Part shown: one piece after another, positions 8,819 through 16,764 of the stretch
How positions within the stretch are numbered: the first letter of the stretch is position 1
Layout: each line of letters begins with the position of its first letter
NCBI RefSeq assembly: GCF_023509015.1
Contig: NZ_CP094975.1
Location: 317,501-381,500 of the forward strand
Direction of reading: 5' to 3'
Length of the DNA: 64,000 nucleotides
From: Pseudomonas abieticivorans
GTDB taxonomy: Bacteria > Pseudomonadota > Gammaproteobacteria > Pseudomonadales > Pseudomonadaceae
Translations under genes and position numbers: made by a program
Notes under the pieces: generated by a model
The model's database searches: none
What the model was told of the DNA's origin: nothing
The model's input: only the letters and a program-made list of their open reading frames with translations

Positions 8819-9424
8819 TTGAGCGGACTACGTGAACGTCAGAAGGAAGCTCGCCGCCACGCGATCAGTGGCGCGGCGGTCGAGTTGTTTCGAAGCCAAG
8901 GCTATGGCGCCACTACGGTGGAACAAATCGCCGAACAGGCCGGTGTCTCGGCACCTACCGTGTTCAATTATTTTGGCAGCAAGCAGGAGATCCTCATCGA
9001 CCTGCTGCGCGAAGCCGATGAGATGGCGCTGCGCGACATGGCCCAATTGATCCCGAGTTTTGACGACCCGGTCGATGCCCTGTGCCACCTTGAAAGCCTG
9101 GTCATGACCTATGAGCTGAAGGTGTTGCCGGTGTCGGTGTGGCGTGAATTACTGCCCATGAGCTACGGTGGGCCGCTGCCCGAGCGACTCAAGCTGATCA
9201 ATGAAACCCTGAACCAGGAAGTCAGCGCCCTGCTGGGCCACTTGCAGCGACAAGGCAAGGTGCGCGCCGACATCAATACCGAGTACACCGCCTCGGTGCT
9301 CAACGAATACCTGACCTTGCAATTCTTGCGCTTGGTCAGCGACGACGAGATTGACCTCAAGGGGCATGGCGAAAGGGTGCGCCAGTTCATGCAACTGGTG
9401 TTCGATGGCTTGCGCGTGCATTGA
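8819..9424 (+). CDS. TetR family transcriptional regulator
   Basis: A 201-residue regulator. The N-terminal helix-turn-helix (about residues 9-56, ARRHAISGAAVELF ... VSAPTVFNYFGSKQEIL) is a textbook TetR domain; the rest is the ligand-binding and dimer domain. I chose the TTG at 8819, preceded by GAGG, because the only upstream in-frame start lies inside the divergent gene. It faces the serine hydrolase gene with a 150-base shared region holding a perfect palindrome, so it most likely represses the hydrolase/outer-membrane/binding-protein operon and itself. Confidence 0.85.
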   Translation: MSGLRERQKEARRHAISGAAVELFRSQGYGATTVEQIAEQAGVSAPTVFNYFGSKQEILIDLLREADEMALRDMAQLIPSFDDPVDALCHLESLVMTYELKVLPVSVWRELLPMSYGGPLPERLKLINETLNQEVSALLGHLQRQGKVRADINTEYTASVLNEYLTLQFLRLVSDDEIDLKGHGERVRQFMQLVFDGLRVH

Positions 9425-9534
9425 GGTCAAGACCGGCAATACGCGGGGGACACAATGAGTTTCATTATTATAAGCACTTGAAAATTAATCTCATTTAAGA
9501 CAGGATCCCAATTCCGTTTTTTTGTCTCAGGATC

Positions 9535-11640
9535 TTGACCTTGAACCCTCGCCTCCCTGCCAGCCTGTTGCTGGCCGGCGCTTGCTGCGCCCTGCCCTTG
9601 GCCCACGCTGATGATTTAACGCTGCCGGCCACCCAGATCGACAGCAGTAGCGTCCAAACCGATGGTCAAAGCGTGGGTTACCAAGGCCAGGCCGCCAGCA
9701 GCACCACCCGCCTGGGCCTGACCGACAAGCAAACCCCACAAGCGGTGACCACCATCACCCGCCAGGCGCTGGATGATTTCAAGATCACCGGTATCAAGGA
9801 TGCCCTGCGCTCCGCCCCCTCGGTGACCGTGGAGCAAACCGAAAGCGACCGCACCGAGTTCACCTCGCGCGGCTTCGACATCAACACTTTTGAATACGAC
9901 GGCATGGGCATGCCATTCGTGGGCACCGTGCTGGTCGGCGAACAGGACTTGTCCGAATACGAACAGATCGACATCCTGCACGGCGCCAACGGCTTGATGA
10001 GCGGCGCGGGCAACCCCTCGGCCACGGTCAACTTCGTGCGCAAACGCCCCACCGATACGTTCCAGGCCCAGATCGATACCAGCGTCAGTTCGTGGGACGG
10101 TCGGCGGGTGGATGTCGACGTGTCTGGCCCGTTGACGCCCACCGGCAACGTGCGCGGGCGTTTCATCTACTCCCACGACAAGGGCAACTCGTGGATGGAC
10201 CGCTACAGCCACGAGCGCAACGTCGCCGCAGGCCTGTTGGCGTTCGACGTGACCGATGCCGACACCGTTACAGTCGGATTCTCGCAGCACAACAGCGATT
10301 CCAACGGCAGTACCTGGGGCAACCTGCCGCTGGTGGACAGCGACGGCAATGCCATCCATTACAGCGGCCGCAGCGCCAACATCGGCCAGCCGTGGACGTA
10401 CTGGAATTTGCACACCCAGCGCGTGTTCGCCGAGCTCAAACATGACTTTGGCAACGGCTGGAACGCCACGCTCACCGCGACCGGCATCCAGGAGAAGCAG
10501 GCCACCGACATGCTGTACGTCTACAGCGTGACGGGCGATGACGCCACGGTGTATGCCAACCACACCAGCAGCGAGGCCCACCAGTTGCTGGGCGAGGCCA
10601 AACTGTCTGGCCCGTTCAGCCTGTTCGGCCGCGAGCACGAGCTGACCGTGGGCGCGGCCTATGGCCGTACCCATCAAAAAGGCCGCGAGTACGACCCGGA
10701 TGAAAGCGGCTCATTCGAAACATCGTTTGCCGGCGTGCTGGCCGGCACCACCGCCCAGCCCGCGTTCCAATACACCAGCGACGCCCTCACGCAAAACTTC
10801 AGCGACACCCAGAAAAGCGTCTATGCCGGTGCGCGCTTCAGCCTGGCCGATGACCTCCACTGGATCGCCGGTGCGCGCATGCTCAGCGCCGACGGCTCGG
10901 GCGAAAACTACGGCGCCGAGTACTACACCCGCGCCCACGGCAAGGTCACGCCCTACACCGGCCTGATCTACGACCTGAACAAACAGTGGAGCGTTTACGC
11001 CAGTTGGACCCAGATCTACAGCCCGCAGTACAACGTGGGCGCCGACCACAAACTGCTCGACCCGCTGGAAGGCAAGAGCATGGAAGCCGGCGTGAAGGGC
11101 AGTGTGCTGGACAACCGGCTCAACCTGACGGCGGCCGTGTTCAAGACCGAGCAGCGCAACGTGGCCGTGGATGCCGGCTACGACGGCACCCAGGAAGTCT
11201 ACGACCCGCAAGACTTCAAGAGCCATGGCGTGGAGTTGCAAGCCTCCGGCGAAGCATTGCCGGGCCTGGACCTGCTGGGTGGCTATACCTACGTGCGCAT
11301 CGATGATGCGGACGGCAACAAAGCCCGTCAATATGTCCCCACCCACAGCATTCGCGGCATGGCCACTTACCGCCTGCCGGGCATGCCCCAAGCCAAAATC
11401 GGCACACGGGTGAGCTGGCAGAGTGCGGTGGAAAACGACAGCAACAGCGCCATCCGCCAGAACGCCTATGCGCTGGTGGACCTGATGGCCAGCTATGACA
11501 TTGATAGCAACTGGAGCACGTCGCTTAACTTGAACAACGTGACCGATCGCAAGTACCTGTTGTCGCTGTACAACAGTGCAACCACGGCCAGCTATGGCGC
11601 ACCGCGCAACCTGACGGCTTCGGTCACCTGGAAGTATTGA
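9535..11640 (+). CDS. TonB-dependent siderophore receptor
   Basis: A 701-residue outer-membrane receptor. A signal peptide (about 1-22, ending AHA-DD) precedes a short N-terminal extension, a plug domain (about 55-165: TDKQTPQAVTTITRQ ... YEQIDILHGANGLMSG) and a 22-strand barrel ending in the aromatic SVTWKY. It imports an iron-siderophore complex using TonB energy. It lacks an obvious N-terminal secretin-like signalling domain, so it is not the FpvA/FecA transducer type. The start is a TTG at 9535 or the in-frame TTG at 9541; AGG lies just upstream of both. The upstream region is AT-rich and promoter-like but shows no clean Fur box. Confidence 0.85.
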   Translation: MTLNPRLPASLLLAGACCALPLAHADDLTLPATQIDSSSVQTDGQSVGYQGQAASSTTRLGLTDKQTPQAVTTITRQALDDFKITGIKDALRSAPSVTVEQTESDRTEFTSRGFDINTFEYDGMGMPFVGTVLVGEQDLSEYEQIDILHGANGLMSGAGNPSATVNFVRKRPTDTFQAQIDTSVSSWDGRRVDVDVSGPLTPTGNVRGRFIYSHDKGNSWMDRYSHERNVAAGLLAFDVTDADTVTVGFSQHNSDSNGSTWGNLPLVDSDGNAIHYSGRSANIGQPWTYWNLHTQRVFAELKHDFGNGWNATLTATGIQEKQATDMLYVYSVTGDDATVYANHTSSEAHQLLGEAKLSGPFSLFGREHELTVGAAYGRTHQKGREYDPDESGSFETSFAGVLAGTTAQPAFQYTSDALTQNFSDTQKSVYAGARFSLADDLHWIAGARMLSADGSGENYGAEYYTRAHGKVTPYTGLIYDLNKQWSVYASWTQIYSPQYNVGADHKLLDPLEGKSMEAGVKGSVLDNRLNLTAAVFKTEQRNVAVDAGYDGTQEVYDPQDFKSHGVELQASGEALPGLDLLGGYTYVRIDDADGNKARQYVPTHSIRGMATYRLPGMPQAKIGTRVSWQSAVENDSNSAIRQNAYALVDLMASYDIDSNWSTSLNLNNVTDRKYLLSLYNSATTASYGAPRNLTASVTWKY

Positions 11641-11649
11641 GGTGCAACG

Positions 11650-11672
11650 GGGGCTCAGCCTGGCTGGGCCCC
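11650..11672 (+). terminator. Hairpin after the TonB receptor gene
   Basis: GGGGCTCAGCC and GGCTGGGCCCC form an 11-bp stem with one G-U pair, starting 10 bases after the receptor stop. There is no strong T run. It lies between convergent genes and could serve both. Confidence 0.55.
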
Positions 11673-11679
11673 TGTACGC

Positions 11680-11856
11680 TTATTTGCGCCCCTGCAACCA
11701 TCCCGTCACCATGAACACGATGCCGGGTATCAGCAGCCCAGGCGCCATGTAGGCGAAAGTGCCCTCGGTGAGCAGGCCGTTGAGCCCGAAAGTGAAGCCG
11801 CAAATCGTCAGCGGGATACCGACGACGAACAGCGGTTGCCGAAATGCCTTATCCAT
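11680..11856 (-). CDS. Small two-helix membrane protein
   Basis: A 58-residue protein, MDKAFRQPLF... ending GWLQGRK. Two hydrophobic segments (about residues 9-27 and 36-52) predict a small inner-membrane hairpin with charged ends. The ATG is preceded by a perfect AGGAGG at ideal spacing, which makes it a confident translated gene despite its length. No family is recognised. It is convergent with the TonB receptor and downstream of a small secreted protein gene. Confidence 0.7.
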   Translation of the reverse strand: MDKAFRQPLFVVGIPLTICGFTFGLNGLLTEGTFAYMAPGLLIPGIVFMVTGWLQGRK

Positions 11857-11889
11857 AACTCCTCCTTGATCGTGTTTCCTGGCCGATGT

Positions 11890-12276
11890 TTATGAAGCGT
11901 CGCTGGGAGGAACCGCCTCGATATACGCTTTCAGGCATTGCCCCCTGATCTTCTTCAGGAATGTCTCGGCCGCAGCGTACCGCTTGGCCTCGGTGTCTTC
12001 GATCGGGTAGGCCTTGGCCTGGGCTTCAAGGTCGACGCGCCACTGTTTCTTCACATCGCTGGGGGCCTGGTACTCATCGTCGACGAACACGGGGGGTTCG
12101 CCGCGTTGCCGGCTCAGCATGATGGACGCGGCGTCGGTGGCCAGATCAGTGCAGCCGCTGGTTTCGCCATTGGAGAAATGGATAACGCCGTCGCTGCTTT
12201 GGGTCCAGGCCCAGGTGCTGGTTGAAACGATCAAGCCAATGCTGGCCAGCAAAAGGCGCGCTGCCGTGCGTTTCAT
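11890..12276 (-). CDS. Hypothetical exported protein
   Basis: A 128-residue protein with a clear signal peptide (residues 1-23, TSTWA-WTQ), predicted to be periplasmic. The mature part contains two cysteines (near positions 42 and 114), which could form a disulfide, and a helical C-terminal half. The start of the mature protein (WTQSSDGVIHFSN) resembles small DUF4124-like or phage-lysozyme-associated exported proteins only weakly, so I assign no function. The 33-base gap to the small membrane protein gene suggests co-transcription. Confidence 0.65.
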   Translation of the reverse strand: MKRTAARLLLASIGLIVSTSTWAWTQSSDGVIHFSNGETSGCTDLATDAASIMLSRQRGEPPVFVDDEYQAPSDVKKQWRVDLEAQAKAYPIEDTEAKRYAAAETFLKKIRGQCLKAYIEAVPPSDAS

Positions 12277-12440
12277 TGTGATCCCTCACTGTTAAAGTGA
12301 AAATTGTAACATTCTGGATACGCACTAAAAAAGTCGCTACCCAGTTCGCATTCCATCCGTGAGAAGATGTGCCCCTCGTGCGTTCAGTTCTCCATGACGT
12401 CCGGTTCACCGTTACCCAGTCCGTCATTCAGGATCAAGCA

Positions 12441-12683
12441 ATGCCCCAGCAGCGAATCGAAGCACTCAGGCTCCCAAAACCTCTCCAAGGGCAGATCGAC
12501 GATCTGGTGCGGGCGTTGAACGCTGCCAGTACCAAAGAGGACCTGGAGCGCGAGGGGGCGATGGAGATTGCCTTTATCCTTGGGCTGGAGACCGCCAAGC
12601 GTCTGCGGCCGGCGGATATAGAAGCGCTGTACATGATTTTCGATGACGCGGTGCAAGAGCGAATCAGCCAACTGGCTGAATGA
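12441..12683 (+). CDS. Small conserved-type hypothetical protein
   Basis: An 80-residue, mostly helical, soluble protein (MPQQRIEALRLPKP ... QERISQLAE). The ATG at 12441 follows AGGA at 7 bases; a longer in-frame start at 12369 is less convincing. The even charge distribution and heptad-like leucines suggest a small helical bundle. No domain is recognised. It is divergent from the exported protein gene and stands alone. Confidence 0.6.
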   Translation: MPQQRIEALRLPKPLQGQIDDLVRALNAASTKEDLEREGAMEIAFILGLETAKRLRPADIEALYMIFDDAVQERISQLAE

Positions 12684-12797
12684 TCACTCTCGCACTCCCA
12701 GTGATTGCCCGGTAGTGGTCGCACATCGAGCAATCCTGGAACCTGGGGAGGTGGCGAGGACATGACGCAGCCAAAAGTGGTTTGTATTAATAGCGTG

Positions 12798-12823
12798 GGG
12801 TGAAAGCTGAAGGGCTTTCACCC
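12798..12823 (-). terminator. Hairpin at the end of the eight-gene lipid cluster
   Basis: GGGTGAAAGC and GCTTTCACCC form a perfect 10-bp stem with a 6-base loop, overlapping the stop codon of the last desaturase gene. No T run follows, so it may act as a transcript-stabilising end rather than a strict intrinsic terminator. Confidence 0.5.
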
Positions 12824-13909
12824 TTCAACATCCGCCCCATTGTTCGTGCCCATCGCACCGAGGAACCGCTGTTGGAGCCTCAGCATTTCAAGGGTGCCTA
12901 TACACGGGTTCTCAATGCCGAAACGTGGAGCGACTTCGCTGATGATCTGGCTTAAGGCCGGATAATGCCGGTGGCTCCAGTGTGGGAATAAATGGTGTGT
13001 CAGGTGCAGATTGGCCCCGCCGAGCCAATACCCCAGCCAGCGCGGCGTGGTCTGCCAGTCAAGGGTAGTAGCAAACACGTGGCGATAACGGCCATGGGGT
13101 AACACGCAACTTTTCGGCACCTGATAAAACGTCGCTTTTGCCCAATGAGTCCCGATGATCAGCATCACAAACAACAACGACGAGAGCATTTGACTACCCA
13201 GGTAAACCCATACGATGTCGAACGCGCTAATGGTCGGTGGCAACACCCAGAGCGGGATCAACAGCGCCAATGCCAGGTGCGTGCCTTTGCCAGACACAAA
13301 CACACTCCAGCCGCGCACGCCATGTTGCGACATTCGCCGAGTAACCGGCGTGTACCCCGCCCGGTCCAACCAGTCGAACCACCAGATGTAATAAGGGAAC
13401 GTCATGGCCGCAACCACTGGCCAGTAATAGCGCTGTACGCGCATGAAGGGCTTCCAGCGCTGGAATGGGGTCTGGCGTAGAACACCATTGGGCTCGATAT
13501 CAAGGTCATAGCCCTCGACGTTATTGTGCCCGTGATGAAAAATAACATGGCGCACGCGCCAACAATCAGGATCAAGACCCAGCGGTATGCTGACCATACA
13601 ATTGAGCCAGCGATTGGCCCAGCGCCGTTTGAAAAAAGCGTTATGGGAGGCATCATGGACCACGTTGACCGTAATAAACATGGCGGAGAAAATGAAGCCG
13701 AAGTAAGAACCAACATAACCCCAGAGCGTGGGCTGAGCCAGGCTCAGGCCGTAAAACCCTGCACATACGAGTAGGAGCGCCAGCGCCTTGGCGATCATCC
13801 AGGTATCAGCGAAGCGATGGTCATTGTTCACCACCAAGTAGTCGCTGGCCGCCTGCATTAGCGCTTTGCGCAGTTCAGCATCATCGCGTTGGAACACCAA
13901 AGGCTGCAT
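12818..13909 (-). CDS. Membrane fatty acid desaturase B (tandem copy)
   Basis: A 363-residue membrane di-iron desaturase. The three histidine boxes are complete: HDASH (85-89), HVIFHH (121-126) and HLTHH (302-306). It is clearly a paralogue of the desaturase encoded just upstream, with the same spacing of boxes and shared segments (RQTPFQRW, TTPRWL, SHRHYPAL). Its ATG overlaps the upstream stop by one base (TAATG), indicating translational coupling. It inserts a double bond, or performs acetylenation or hydroxylation as some relatives do, in an acyl chain at the inner membrane. It is the last gene of the eight-gene overlapping cluster. Confidence 0.85.
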   Translation of the reverse strand: MQPLVFQRDDAELRKALMQAASDYLVVNNDHRFADTWMIAKALALLLVCAGFYGLSLAQPTLWGYVGSYFGFIFSAMFITVNVVHDASHNAFFKRRWANRWLNCMVSIPLGLDPDCWRVRHVIFHHGHNNVEGYDLDIEPNGVLRQTPFQRWKPFMRVQRYYWPVVAAMTFPYYIWWFDWLDRAGYTPVTRRMSQHGVRGWSVFVSGKGTHLALALLIPLWVLPPTISAFDIVWVYLGSQMLSSLLFVMLIIGTHWAKATFYQVPKSCVLPHGRYRHVFATTLDWQTTPRWLGYWLGGANLHLTHHLFPHWSHRHYPALSQIISEVAPRFGIENPCIGTLEMLRLQQRFLGAMGTNNGADVEG

Positions 13910-15015
13910 TATTGGCTGCCTCTGTCGATGCCGGGCTCCTGGCCCATCTGTTGCAGGAATCGTTGCTGCTGCCTGAGCAATTCGCGATAGCCAATGCAGC
14001 GGTAATCCATGCCATGTTGTGCCGCCAACGGCCCGATAATGGCAGCCAGCGCGGGGTAATGACGGTGACTCCAGCCGGGGAAAAGATGGTGGGTCAAATG
14101 ATAATTCAGCCCTCCGGTAAAATGTCGCAGCCAGCGAGGCGTGGTCAACCAATCGCACGCCGTAGAGAAATTATGTCGATACCAGCCATGGGGCATCACC
14201 GCTGTTTCAGGCACGCGATAAAACTCCGCTTGCACCCAATGCGTACCGAGCAGCAAGTACACCACCCACAACGACGCACACATTTGACTGACCGCATACG
14301 CCAAAAACACTGTCGACGCACCGATACCATTGAGCTGGCAAACGATAAACGGTACGCCCAGCACCAATAGCAAATGGGTGACCTTGCTGGCGACAAACAC
14401 CGCCCAGCCCCTTCGCCCCGGCAACACGGCTTTTGCCTTGAGAGGCGTTTTGTCCAACCGGTCCGACCAGTCGAATATCCAGGCGACATAGGGCAGCGAC
14501 AACGCAGCGATCAACGGCCAGTAAAGAGGCTGATAGCGCATGTGCGCGCGCCAACGCTGGAAAGGTGTCTGGCGGAAAATCCCGTTCTCCTCGGTGTCCA
14601 GATCGTAATGTTCGACGTTGGCGTAGACGTGGTGGAAGTCGACATGTCGCACCCGCCAGTAATCCGGGTCTACACCCAACGGCAGCGTGACCAAGCGACC
14701 TACCAGGCGGTTGGCCCAGGGTGCACGCAAAAAGACGTTGTGGGAGGCATCATGATTGACGACCACGTTGAGCAACATGCCCATCATCACAAACAGGAAG
14801 TAACAGCCGGCAAATGCCCATGGGCTTTGCTGCATCAGGCTCAAGGTATAAAACCCGGCACATGACACCAGCAACACCAGCGCCCTTGCGAGCAACGAGC
14901 CATCGGCATAACGATGACCGTCAGCAAGATAGGCCCGGGCCGCGCGCTGGAGTGCTTGATGAAAAGCCTGCTCGCCATCGGCCGGATAGACCAAGGGTGT
15001 GAGTGATTCAGTCAT
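13909..15015 (-). CDS. Membrane fatty acid desaturase A
   Basis: A 368-residue membrane di-iron desaturase with histidine boxes HDASH (88-92), HVDFHH (124-129) and HLTHH (306-310), and about four membrane segments. The ATG at 15015 lies 8 bases inside the 3' end of the hydroxylase gene upstream. Together with its tandem paralogue it implies two successive oxidative changes to the same chain. The box spacing is that of acyl-lipid or acyl-CoA front-type desaturases; regiospecificity cannot be read from sequence. Confidence 0.85.
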   Translation of the reverse strand: MTESLTPLVYPADGEQAFHQALQRAARAYLADGHRYADGSLLARALVLLVSCAGFYTLSLMQQSPWAFAGCYFLFVMMGMLLNVVVNHDASHNVFLRAPWANRLVGRLVTLPLGVDPDYWRVRHVDFHHVYANVEHYDLDTEENGIFRQTPFQRWRAHMRYQPLYWPLIAALSLPYVAWIFDWSDRLDKTPLKAKAVLPGRRGWAVFVASKVTHLLLVLGVPFIVCQLNGIGASTVFLAYAVSQMCASLWVVYLLLGTHWVQAEFYRVPETAVMPHGWYRHNFSTACDWLTTPRWLRHFTGGLNYHLTHHLFPGWSHRHYPALAAIIGPLAAQHGMDYRCIGYRELLRQQQRFLQQMGQEPGIDRGSQ

Positions 15016-16147
15016 GGTTTGCTCCACCGCAGGCGCGGCCTCTGAATCGCTGCACGGCCCAACACCACAGCACCGCCGCACCGTGCACGCCAAGGGCGAC
15101 CAACACGAGTTGCCAATACCACTGCGACCAGCCCAGCAACCCGAGAAACAGCAATGGCAGCCCCAGCGAAATCACCCACCACCCCATCACGCTCAAAGCA
15201 TGCCCTTGAACCATGCCTGCCAGCGCCAGGGGGCCCAGTGCCAACAAGCAGAACAACGCAAGTTGTGGCCAATGAACATCGGTATAACCATAGCCATACT
15301 CATAGACATAGGCGATCACCCCTGCGAACACCAACATCGCGCCACTGAAAACAGTCAGGTTGGAACAGCGCAACCAGCGGCCCTTATCGGACACCGTTAC
15401 GGGCAGGCGCAAGTAGCGCAGCAATGGCACGTTACTCGCCCAAAACGGGTTGGCCGACGATTTGGCACCCCCCACTCCGTAGTCGAAAGGCGCTGGTGGC
15501 AGGCAGGGGCAAAAGGTGCCAAACAGCTTGTCCCAGAAGATAAAACTGCCGCCAAAATTCTTGTTCGAGTAGGCCATGTCTTTAACGTGATGGGCCCGGT
15601 GGTGGGCCGGCGTAACGAAAATCGACTCAAGGAAACCCAACGTGGGTGTCAGTGCGCTGTGGTTAAACAGTTGGATCGTGTAGTGCAGGATGGACACCGT
15701 CACAAACACTGACAATGGTACGCCCAACAATGCCAGTACCATGAAAAATGGAATCGACGTCAGTGAGGAATACCAGGAGTTGCGCACCCCCAATGACAGG
15801 TTGAAATGCTCGCCTTGATGATGCACCACATGCACTGCCCAAAACACACCCCAGTAGTGATGTGCCCGGTGCTGCCAATAAAAGGTAAAGTCCCAGGCAA
15901 ACAGCGCAAACACCCATGTCAGCAACGGCGGCCACGACTCGAACAACGAAAGGCTCAAGTGAGCGGCGACGTAACCGTAGCAAGTGATTTCCAGCCCACG
16001 GAACAACCACAGCATGAGATGGCCGGAGTTGAGGTTGAACATCACGTCATGCCAGTTGACCGTGCTGTGCTGGCGCCACTGTACGACCAGCATCTCGCCG
16101 ATCACCACCAGCAGCATGAACAGGATAGGGAACGCCAAATCGCTCAT
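15008..16147 (-). CDS. Sterol desaturase/fatty acid hydroxylase superfamily protein
   Basis: A 379-residue membrane protein. The di-iron histidine motifs of the fatty acid hydroxylase superfamily are HRAHH (93-97), HVVHH (106-110), an NHS segment (162-164) and HHRAHH (182-187). A C-terminal extension of about 130 residues adds several more hydrophobic segments. The family hydroxylates or desaturates lipids (sterols, sphingoid bases, alkylglycerols). The ATG overlaps the upstream stop by four bases (ATGA). Within this cluster it probably hydroxylates the chain made by the condensing enzyme (inference). Confidence 0.8.
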   Translation of the reverse strand: MSDLAFPILFMLLVVIGEMLVVQWRQHSTVNWHDVMFNLNSGHLMLWLFRGLEITCYGYVAAHLSLSLFESWPPLLTWVFALFAWDFTFYWQHRAHHYWGVFWAVHVVHHQGEHFNLSLGVRNSWYSSLTSIPFFMVLALLGVPLSVFVTVSILHYTIQLFNHSALTPTLGFLESIFVTPAHHRAHHVKDMAYSNKNFGGSFIFWDKLFGTFCPCLPPAPFDYGVGGAKSSANPFWASNVPLLRYLRLPVTVSDKGRWLRCSNLTVFSGAMLVFAGVIAYVYEYGYGYTDVHWPQLALFCLLALGPLALAGMVQGHALSVMGWWVISLGLPLLFLGLLGWSQWYWQLVLVALGVHGAAVLWCWAVQRFRGRACGGANHD

Positions 16148-16764
16148 CTCACCTCTCTTCTGGCTGCACGCCAGCGGACCAATCCAATGCGCGGGGCAAA
16201 CCATAGGGCCGCCAGCGCCAACAATGCACCGCAGACAAGGTCAATCAGCAGGTGACGGCGTAGCTGCAAGATCGAAAAGGCAATCGCGACCGCCCAGAGC
16301 GTGAAGAACAACGTCCTGACTTTGTGCTTTGCGTCACCAACGGCCCATACGGCGAGTACCGTGAGCGCCATGTGCAAGGAAGGTAGGCAATTCTGCTTTG
16401 AGTCGAATTGGGCCAACGCGCTCAACACCGATGAACTGAGGCTGGTGCCGTGATCCAGCGGATAGACCATGGTCGTCGGCCACGCCACATAGACGACCCC
16501 TGCCCCCAGCGCCGAGAACTGCATGGCCCTGGCCAGGCCTTTGACCCGTTCAGTCGGGGCCAGCAGGTAGGCCAATGGAATCATGATGAAGAACGACAGG
16601 TACAACCAAATGGCATGTGGGTTGAACGCAATCAGGCGATCAATCAGCGAAGGCGAGATGACCCTGCCCGCGCTTTGGAGTCGGTCAGTCAGGGTATAAA
16701 TAACCCCCACGAACCCCCAACCCAAGAGCATGTGCCACAACCTTGGCAGGGCTGCCTTGATCAT
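16144..16764 (-). CDS. PAP2-superfamily membrane protein (inositolphosphotransferase-like)
   Basis: A 206-residue protein with about five membrane segments. It contains CLPSLHMAL (126-134), matching the PSGH-type motif of PAP2 enzymes with Leu in place of Gly, and RRHLLIDLVCG (169-179), which carries the catalytic His171 and Asp175. The CLPSLH form is typical of the PAP2_3 group, which includes inositol-phosphorylceramide synthases, so the enzyme may transfer a phospho-headgroup to a lipid rather than simply remove phosphate (inference). The start at 16764 overlaps the upstream stop by four bases. Confidence 0.75.
   Translation of the reverse strand: MIKAALPRLWHMLLGWGFVGVIYTLTDRLQSAGRVISPSLIDRLIAFNPHAIWLYLSFFIMIPLAYLLAPTERVKGLARAMQFSALGAGVVYVAWPTTMVYPLDHGTSLSSSVLSALAQFDSKQNCLPSLHMALTVLAVWAVGDAKHKVRTLFFTLWAVAIAFSILQLRRHLLIDLVCGALLALAALWFAPRIGLVRWRAARREVR

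Noticed and set aside
9455..9520. Possible Fur box upstream of the siderophore receptor
   Set aside because: The region is AT-rich with CATTATTAT-like pieces, but no 19-base match close to the consensus inverted repeat could be found by eye.
9616..10677. 353-codon minus-strand frame
   Set aside because: Antisense shadow of the TonB-dependent receptor; composition rich in His, Ala, Val and Gly with no motif.
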